15,491 nt of DNA, from NCBI GenBank assembly GCA_027604685.1, contig JADHYX010000371.1, positions 6,257 to 21,747 on the forward strand, read 5' to 3'. Under the pieces are notes generated by a model. That model made no database searches. It saw nothing but the letters and a program-made list of their open reading frames with translations, and had not been told where the DNA came from. Positions 9,994-15,491 of this stretch are shown in pieces (position 1 is the stretch's first letter; each line of letters begins with the position of its first letter). This stretch comes from Lobulomyces angularis. Lineage: Eukaryota > Chytridiomycota > Chytridiomycetes > Lobulomycetales > Lobulomycetaceae. A program made the translations under genes and the position numbers.

Positions 9994-10017
9994 AGATCAA
10001 CAAGATCAATAAAGATC
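9994..10017 (+). repeat. Three AGATC motifs spaced 9 and 10 bases
   Basis: AGATC starts at 9994, 10003 and 10013, each followed by an A-rich spacer. Near one-helical-turn spacing in an otherwise gene-free stretch could mark a protein-binding cluster. The tract is short and chance is not excluded. Confidence 0.3.
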
Positions 10018-10316
10018 GATACTATAAAGTTAAAAGTAAATTCAATATATTCAAATAAACTTGTAATGTAACTAACTATATATTATGGGAACAGCAATAT
10101 TTATCAAATATCTGGTATAAATTTAAAAAAAATATAAACGGTACTGGAGTTATACATCAATTCATAAAAAAAAATTGATTGATGAAAAAAAGTTGACAAT
10201 AAAATGTTTTTAATAATTCTGTTATCTATTCTGTACATTAATAAATTACATTATGTAAAATCCTAAACTGATAAATACTTCAAATGAGTAGCAATTAAAG
10301 TTAAAAAAATTTTTCT

Positions 10317-11171
10317 CTAAATTTCCATCAAATCCAAATTACTATCTCCATTATGAACTAAACTATTCTTTTCTAACGAGACATATTCATTATTTTTCAC
10401 AAATTTGCAATCGTTGAAGGTGAAACTAGGTATTGGAAAGTTCTTATTCACAGGGTTAAAAAAATTGAAAACAAATTTTTTTGTATGTTTATCAAAAAAA
10501 AATCGTCCTTTTTGACTGTACTTCCAAAGAACAAGTGTATTATGCTTTTTTAATTTAGTATCAAAATTTAAAAATCTGTTTCTTGAATTTTTTGATTCTG
10601 AAGGGCTCGAAAAGAAATTTTCCAACTTCAACTTTTCATTTAATTTTATTTTTCCAGTCCCTTGTTTTAAATTTAAAATTTGTAAATTTGAATCAATATT
10701 TGAAATTTCAATATCATCTACCAATTTTACGTTTCCTTGTGATTGTGTATCATTCTTTTGGTTTTGACTCAACAGGTTAGCAGAATTATCCGTAGCAGTA
10801 AATGAATTTATTTTTAATTTTTTTAATGGAATCTCAAGTAGCTCCTGCATAGAACTTTCTATTTCATTATAACTCCTCTTTTTTTTTGTCACAGAACTTT
10901 CAAATAAGTTCGAACTTGGCAGTGCAGGGTGAAAAAGGGTAGTTTCTGGTATACATAAATTTCTACATGAATTATTTTGTTGCACTGAAGGTGAATGATG
11001 TAAATGCGTCAGCGTGTTTGTTAAAAAATTAGTTTCAGGTGGTAACGGATGATTTTGGGAATGAGACTCAGTTGAATTAAGTGATGGACTACATAATTTT
11101 GCTTTTTTGGTAGCTACAGATGCATGGAAATCACCACCTCCAAATGTTCTTTTGTTATTCTCATTTAACAT
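10317..11171 (-). CDS. Unidentified 284-aa Ser/Asn/Lys-rich protein, probably nuclear
   Basis: A single uninterrupted frame of 284 codons with ATG at 11169-11171 and TAG at 10317-10319. It is the longest intronless frame in a window where every recognised gene is spliced. No family was recognised. Roughly residues 1-200 are low in complexity, rich in Ser, Asn, Lys and Leu, with basic patches (VTKKKRSYNEIE near 94 and PLKKLKINS near 115) that look like nuclear localisation signals. The last 80 residues are more structured in composition, rich in Phe (VLWKYSQKGRFFFDKHTKKF, then FNFFNPVNKNFPIPSF). An acceptor-like TTTTTGCAG sits 17 bases upstream of the ATG, so another 5' exon is possible. A frame this long is unlikely by chance in such AT-rich DNA. 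Confidence 0.65.
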   Translation of the reverse strand: MLNENNKRTFGGGDFHASVATKKAKLCSPSLNSTESHSQNHPLPPETNFLTNTLTHLHHSPSVQQNNSCRNLCIPETTLFHPALPSSNLFESSVTKKKRSYNEIESSMQELLEIPLKKLKINSFTATDNSANLLSQNQKNDTQSQGNVKLVDDIEISNIDSNLQILNLKQGTGKIKLNEKLKLENFFSSPSESKNSRNRFLNFDTKLKKHNTLVLWKYSQKGRFFFDKHTKKFVFNFFNPVNKNFPIPSFTFNDCKFVKNNEYVSLEKNSLVHNGDSNLDLMEI

Positions 11172-11679
11172 ATTGGATTTTTTTCTGCAAAAATTTTTTT
11201 TTTTTGAAATTTCACTTCAGAAAGATATAGAACATTCCAAATAAGTTTTAAACTTGATACTTTTTTTTAAAAATTTTAGTTCCGATCAGACTTAAAAAAA
11301 AATCGTTAAGGATGGCTTGACAAGTCGATATTCAAAAGTGTGAAAGTTTTTTAAATTTTAACTTTTTGGAACTGTAAGTTATTTTTTTCCTGTATTTTCG
11401 AAGTTAGCACTAAAATGTTGGAATTGAATACAGTTCAAGTTTTTTTTTTTTAATTTCCAAATGTAGAAAAGTGTATATAAAAATTTAAAGCATTTACAGC
11501 TTTTAAATTCCTTCCATAAATATGTAAGGATAAAAAATAACATTTAATATACTTAGAGTATTCAAAATTCCTGCGTTATTTCCAAAAAAAAAAGTATTTT
11601 ACAGTCATAATTGTGAAGACAATGAAGTTGATTTATTTTAGTGTGACATAACTTATTTTGGTGTAAAATTCAATAAAAA
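11172..11679. promoter_or_regulatory. Divergent intergenic region between the 284-aa gene and the small membrane protein gene
   Basis: About 500 bases of AT-rich, homopolymer-rich sequence separate divergent start codons at 11171 (minus) and 11680 (plus). It should hold both promoters. No open frame, RNA gene or distinct motif could be supported. Confidence 0.5.
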
Positions 11680-11919
11680 ATGGCCATCAAAAATAATCCT
11701 TACACAAAAATTGATGTTAAGGATTTTAATGAGGAACTAAGGTTGAAATATGAAAACGATATGCCTTTTTTTCAAAAAATTTCCATGTGTCATTTGTTTA
11801 AAGTATCTACAATAAATGTGAACTTTTTTTTAATTTTTGTTCTTTAGACAATCTTATTTTCAACTATTTTAATTTGGATTTTTTTTGTACTGTACATTGT
11901 TTTAAGTATTCAAGCCTAA
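11680..11919 (+). CDS. Unidentified 64-aa single-span (tail-anchored type) membrane protein, 2 exons
   Basis: Exon 1 (11680-11802) encodes 41 residues, starting MAIKNNPYTKIDVKDFNEEL, charged and soluble in character. A 45-base intron (11803-11847, GTATCT...TTCTTTAG) has an in-frame stop, so it must be removed. Exon 2 (11848-11919) encodes 23 residues, TILFSTILIWIFFVLYIVLS then IQA and TAA, which is one hydrophobic helix at the extreme C-terminus. This topology fits a tail-anchored protein of the ER or mitochondrial outer membrane, or a small accessory subunit of a membrane complex. No family was recognised. Support: ATG in a clean context, canonical splice sites of the local size, an in-phase join, and a coherent membrane segment formed only after splicing. 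Confidence 0.6.
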
Positions 11920-12138
11920 ATGGTCTTTTTTTTTTCAAAAGCTTTTACACACATTAACCTTTTCATTCAATTTAATTTTTTTTTAATAATTTCTTTTGCA
12001 AATTTTTTGTTTAGGTAAAATTTTTAATTTTTTACAAATTCATATATATTTTTTGTTTATATACACAGATAGAAACTAATATAAATAAAAAAAATATTAA
12101 ATGACAAACAATGAAAAAAAAAAAATTTTGCAATTATA
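11920..12138. other. Convergent 3' gap between the small membrane gene and the isopentenyltransferase gene
   Basis: About 220 bases of very AT-rich sequence with several poly-T and poly-A runs between two facing stop codons. It must hold both 3' UTRs. No other feature was seen. Confidence 0.55.
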
Positions 12139-14071
12139 CTATTTTTCTAATTTTGAATTGTCAATATTTTGGTCTCTATGATATTTTATATTTTTTCTAT
12201 GTTGAGAGGATTTCAAATGAATTTCCCATTCTAAATCTCCATAAAATTCTCTATTACTCACAGGTAAGTTTTTTTTCAGTTGAGATTTACTATTTCTTGT
12301 TAAACATATAGAACAAGTTCTTTTCACCCACTGTTGCGATTTGACTGTGTTCTTGGTAAGTTCTTTGTATAACTCATTCACTTCTTCAGGCTCAGGTAAA
12401 GGTTTTTCACTTAAAAATACTGTAAACAAAAAAATTAAATTAAAACATTTCAATTAAATTTTAACTAACATTCACAGAGTTGACTTCCTTTGTCTGCCAC
12501 GTTTTTGTTCCAGTTATTGAGATCTGTCTAATTAGAAAAAAAAATATATCAAAAATTGTTACCAGTTGCATCTAAGAGAAATAAATGCACCACTTTTCCA
12601 GGGGCAATTAACCCGTTTAATTTTTTATTTTCCTCATCGGCACCACATTTGTTCTCAGGATTTAAAGTTGAATTACTCTTTAAAAACTCCTCATTAGACT
12701 CAACACATTTTTTAACCAGCCTATTTCTAATCCACTTCACTTGCTTTCTGGCATATTGCCTTGTAACCAACTTCATCTCTTCAACAGATTTATTAAATAA
12801 TTCCTTTTCTTCTTTACTTGATGGAGCCGCACTATATCTTAATAAATATTCGTCAAATTCTTTGAAACCTAAATATAAAATTATTTTAGTAGCAATTGCT
12901 GCCATTAATACCAATTGCTTGTAAAATTCCTCTTGTGTAGTCAAGTGAAACAGGCAAAACGCTCGAGTTGGTAGTAGCGCCAACCACTAAACCTCTATTA
13001 CACTGTTGTCGCATTTCTACCAATTCTTTTACTAAGCCATTCTAAAACGAAAAATATATTCAGTTCAAATATTTTTAGTTTTCCAAACCAGAAGCATTTT
13101 CTCCACTCTTTGATCCAATCTAGCCTGTAATACTTCTGGTTCAGCATATAACCAAAAAATTAAAGTTTTATACCTTAGACCATTATGAGGTATCTCTATT
13201 TCTTGTTGCTCACAGATAAGTTGTGAATGCTGCTTGCCAGAAGATAAAAATATTTCCAAAGATCTTCTAATTTTTCTATCATTATGTGGATGCCATTTTT
13301 GGGACATCACTAGATTTATATTATTAAAAAAAAATTGGTGTAATTATACCTGGATCAACAATTTCTAAAATTTTGTGCATTTCCTTGGATAAAACAATTT
13401 TTTCTTCACTATTATAAAAACTAAATTTCGCTGGATCAGATTTATCCAATAGTGTAATTATTTTATTGGCAAGTTCTTCAGAAATTGATGAATGGGGTAC
13501 CAAATTTTTAATATTATCAGCTTCTGCCGTATCCTCACTAATTATCGATTGATGCCACAGTAAAGATTGAACATAGTAGTGTGTTCCTCCAACTAGAATG
13601 GGAATTCTATTACGACTTTGTATTTGTTCAATCTACAAAAATATACTTATAGGAATTTAAATTGTTTTTATTAATTTACCACTTCAGTTGCTTGCGAAAT
13701 GAAATCTTTTACTGTGTACTCTTCAGATGGGTCTAGAAAATCCATAAGATGCTGTAGCAAAAGGTTAAGGTTGTTATATTAAATATTATAAAACGATTAC
13801 GTGAGGAATAGAACATTTTTCAGCTTCCGTCACTTTGTTAGTTGCAATGTCGAGTCCTTTGTAAACTTGTAATGTATCTGCATTTATTACTTCCCCATTG
13901 AATCTCTTCGCTAATTCGATAGCAAGGTTAGATTTTCCAACTCCAGTTGTCCCTAAATTGAAGAGGAATGGTTAAAAAACTATGATTATAAGATTTAAGG
14001 GAGGTTTTCTGAAAAATCAGTAACAAAACTTCTAGACACTAACCTACAATGGCAATTAAATTTTTCTGCAT
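12139..14071 (-). CDS. MOD5: tRNA dimethylallyl (isopentenyl) transferase with C-terminal zinc finger, 9 exons, 508 aa
   Basis: Mod5/TRIT1/MiaA family: transfers a dimethylallyl group from DMAPP to N6 of A37 in tRNAs reading UNN codons, in cytosol and mitochondria. Exons: 12139-12419, 12470-12523, 12563-12868, 12912-13041, 13089-13309, 13350-13632, 13680-13751, 13801-13952, 14044-14071; total 1527 bases, open throughout. Motifs: P-loop IVGTTGVGKS (8-17), INADTLQVYKGLDIATNK (about 32-49), IPHHLMDFL, the signature ILVGGTHYYVQSL (about 95-107), KWHPHNDRKIRRSLEI, ARLDQRVEKML, DYTRGILQAIGFKEFDEYL, TRQYARKQVKWIRNR and HLFLLDATDLNNW. The C-terminus adds a matrin/U1-type C2H2 finger (CSIC, then LEWEIHLKSSQH), as in eukaryotic but not most bacterial members. 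The finger's Cys pair and His pair are about 29 residues apart. ATG at 14069-14071 opens a 28-base first exon placing the P-loop right at the N-terminus; a mitochondrial extension was not seen. Confidence 0.95.
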
Positions 14072-14269
14072 GCAACCAAATTTCCAAAAGACTCCGTTAA
14101 TTAATTTTTTAGAATTTAAAAACACCGTTATTTGATTTTAGAAAAGTGAATTAAAATTTTTTAAAAAAAAAAAAAATTAATACAGCATATCAAAGCTTAA
14201 CTGTATTTTCGTGCAATGATAATCAAATTACATAGATTGAAAATTACCTAATTCTTTACTGAATCTGAA

Positions 14270-14617
14270 ATGTCCCCATTACCAGACTACAAAAATTTGA
14301 AGTTTACCCAATATTTGAAACAACACTCTAACTAAATCAAATTTGAAATGGGTTTATTACGATTTGATTATATAATGAATACCATATTGCCTTTGTGGAC
14401 AATGTATCATGCCAAAGAATTGATTTTAATTTTAGTTATAAATCAATAAAGAGAGTACTTTAGTGGAGTAAAGCAAAGCATCATCCAAAACCAAGTCAGT
14501 ACGAAGAATTTAAACAACTTGTCATAACTGGAATTGGAAAAGCCCAATGTTGCTATGTTACCGTTTGGTGAAAGGGAAGATTTACATCTACTTAAATCAT
14601 TTTTGAAATCAAGATAA
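14270..14617 (+). pseudogene. Coding-like tract broken by three in-frame TAA codons (cryptic spliced gene or decayed gene)
   Basis: One frame from ATG at 14270 to TAA at 14615-14617 is broken only at 14333, 14447 and 14525, all TAA. Stretches look coding: MSPLPDYKNLKFTQYLKQHS, GLLRFDYIMNTILPLWTM and NVAMLPFGEREDLHLLKSFL. Two introns of local size could remove the second and third stops in frame: GTATCA to TACTTTAG (60 bases, ending 14464) and GTCAGT to GGAAAAG (48 bases, ending about 14542). With the ATG at 14348 this would give a protein of roughly 50 residues. No family was recognised. Alternatives are a degraded gene or chance. The upstream ATG at 14270 could start only if a further, longer intron existed. 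Confidence 0.3.
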
Positions 14618-14993
14618 AATATAATTTTTTAACTGTAATTTGTGGGTTTTATCATTAATCATGAAGATGAGAAATTTTTTTTTTTTAGAAAAAATCACTC
14701 CAACTTTTTGGAAACTTTTAAATTAAAAAAACTAACCATCAATAATTTTATTTAAGAACTCTCTAAAAATTTATACTATTTAAAAATTTCTAAGCTGCCA
14801 AAAAGAATATATTAATGGCAGCTCTTGAATTCCCTTAATTTTCTTGTTTTTAAATAAACTTTTTTATTCACATCTTAAAAGTGCTCACAAGTAAGATCAA
14901 GGTTGGTAAATAAGGAACCAAAAATGTTTCAATTCCATACATGGAAAAGGTTTTCACTAGTCCTTTTATTTAACATCTAATTCAAGCGATCTC

Positions 14994-15009
14994 TCTAGAA
15001 TTTTCTAGA
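14994..15009. promoter_or_regulatory. Perfect 7-base inverted repeat resembling a heat-shock element
   Basis: TCTAGAA-TT-TTCTAGA contains the nGAAnnTTCn core of a heat-shock element. The flanking units at the right 5-base spacing (CTC and GAT) each differ by one base from TTC and GAA. It lies about 150 bases upstream of the ATG at 15161. Binding by heat-shock factor is inference. Confidence 0.35.
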
Positions 15010-15160
15010 TATTTTTATTTTTTGGGAAAAAGGCCAATCAATAATTAATTAAATAAATAAAAGATAAACTAGGTAATATAAAATAAAAATAAATTTTATT
15101 TAAAAGAAATAAAATAAAATAAAAAAAAGAGTTTATTAAACAAATAGATTTTTTATTCAA

Positions 15161-15491
15161 ATGCCATTCTTAAGTCGTATTGGAACTTTTTCGTTCAGTA
15201 GGGAATCTTGCTTCGCAGCAAGCGGATTTATGTTTGTTAAAAATATACTTCTTTTTATCAACTTTTTAAGTTTGGTGAGAAAACCAAATATAAAATTATT
15301 TTATTCTCAACTTTATTAAATGTTTTTTGTTTTTTTTGTAGTTGGCTGGTTTAATTTTAATCGGAGGGGGAGGATACATTCAAAGTAGAAGCTCTGGTGA
15401 TATTGTTAATCTTTCTGGCTCGATTGCAGCTGGTGCAATTGTAATTGGATGCATGATTACCAGTAAAAATAAAAAGATAAAAAAATAAAAT
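15161..15491 (+). CDS. Two-exon start of a possible tetraspanin-like membrane protein, may run off the window
   Basis: Exon 1 (15161-15274) encodes 38 residues. A 67-base intron (15275-15341, GTGAGA...TTTTTGTAG) joins in phase to exon 2 from 15342. The join creates a long hydrophobic segment, VKNILLFINFLSLLAGLILI, followed by Gly-rich GGGGYIQSRSSGD and a second hydrophobic segment GSIAAGAIVIGCMIT. This resembles the first two helices of tetraspanins, but the CCG motif and large loop are not in view. If the donor-like GTAAAA at 15463 is used, the gene continues past the window. If not, translation reads through a Lys-rich tail to TAA at 15486-15488, giving 86 aa. The true start could be the internal ATG at 15230, just before the first helix. 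Confidence 0.5.

Larger units (their letters stand above)
9235..10316. other. Largely non-coding gap, about 1.1 kb, with one candidate exon
   Basis: Upstream of the SWEET start and downstream of the 284-codon gene. It contains the A-rich tail at 9454-9489, the candidate exon at 9465-9725, a less AT-rich patch near 9935-10020 with three spaced AGATC motifs, and otherwise plain AT-rich sequence. No tRNA or rRNA gene was seen. Confidence 0.6.
14072..15160. other. About 1.1 kb without a recognised gene
   Basis: This stretch holds the upstream region of the isopentenyltransferase gene, the coding-like tract at 14270-14617, an HSE-like inverted repeat at 14994-15009, and an (A/T)-only stretch of AAATA-type repeats around 15040-15130. 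The rest is plain AT-rich sequence with no RNA gene seen. Confidence 0.6.

Noticed and set aside
9985..10000. tRNA-like B box (GGTTCAGATC) suggesting a tRNA or SINE head
   Set aside because: There is no matching A box, no acceptor stem and poor agreement with the GGTTCGA consensus; the A-rich tail nearby is on the other strand.
12556..12924. A 122-codon open frame on the plus strand
   Set aside because: It lies wholly antisense to exons of the tRNA isopentenyltransferase, whose frame is proven by conserved motifs. It is a shadow of that coding sequence.
14461..14570. Possible Sec61-gamma or RNase P p29 fragment
   Set aside because: A few residues (KPSQYEEFKQ; ILPLWTMY) recalled these families, but the expected neighbouring motifs and order are missing.
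14270..14617. Reassignment of TAA to a sense codon to explain the broken frame
   Set aside because: The SWEET gene and the 64-aa gene both end in TAA at the expected place, and many introns carry TAA. The standard code holds in the window.
1..15491. Prokaryotic systems, CRISPR arrays, phage or intact transposons
   Set aside because: All recognised genes are spliced nuclear genes; no spaced repeats, integrase, transposase or reverse transcriptase motifs were found.

Overview
The window is a strongly AT-rich eukaryotic nuclear segment, dense in genes. The genes are cut by very short GT-AG introns: 41 are inferred here, 38 to 159 bases long and mostly 40-60. Splicing at the sites chosen rebuilds five conserved proteins end to end with no stop or frame error. 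TAA, TAG and TGA all end genes and CTG reads as Leu at conserved places, so the code is standard. A division-1 chitin synthase, a SWEET sugar transporter, a BRAP2/Etp1 RING protein, a mitochondrial-type glycine-cleavage T-protein and a Mod5/TRIT1-type tRNA isopentenyltransferase together suggest an opisthokont, most likely an early-diverging fungus (cryptomycete, chytrid or aphelid grade). The species cannot be fixed from this sequence.

Layout. On the minus strand, 78-3327 is a 14-exon chitin synthase (839 aa) and 3598-6054 is an 11-exon BRAP2/Etp1 homologue (628 aa). A divergent gap of about 600 bases leads to the plus-strand T-protein gene (6659-8164, 6 exons, 388 aa). This converges on a minus-strand SWEET gene (8343-9234, 4 exons, 242 aa). 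From 9235 to 10316 there is no recognisable conserved gene. It holds one candidate exon with histone-fold-like spacing (9465-9725), ending in an A-rich tail. An apparently intronless 284-codon gene of unknown function follows on the minus strand (10317-11171). Divergent from it is a tiny two-exon plus-strand gene for a 64-aa tail-anchored-type membrane protein (11680-11919). The isopentenyltransferase gene (12139-14071, 9 exons, 508 aa with a C-terminal zinc finger) is on the minus strand. From 14072 to 15160 there is a cryptic or decayed coding-like tract and an HSE-like inverted repeat. The window ends inside what may be a tetraspanin-like gene starting at 15161 (plus).

The genes do not form a pathway: they are housekeeping and cell-surface functions (cell wall, ubiquitin signalling, one-carbon metabolism, sugar transport, tRNA modification) packed together, as is usual in compact fungal genomes. 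No CRISPR, bacterial operon, virus or complete transposon was seen. The most unusual things are a 12-base microexon and a stop-free 45-base intron in the BRAP2 gene, and three or four unidentified small loci.
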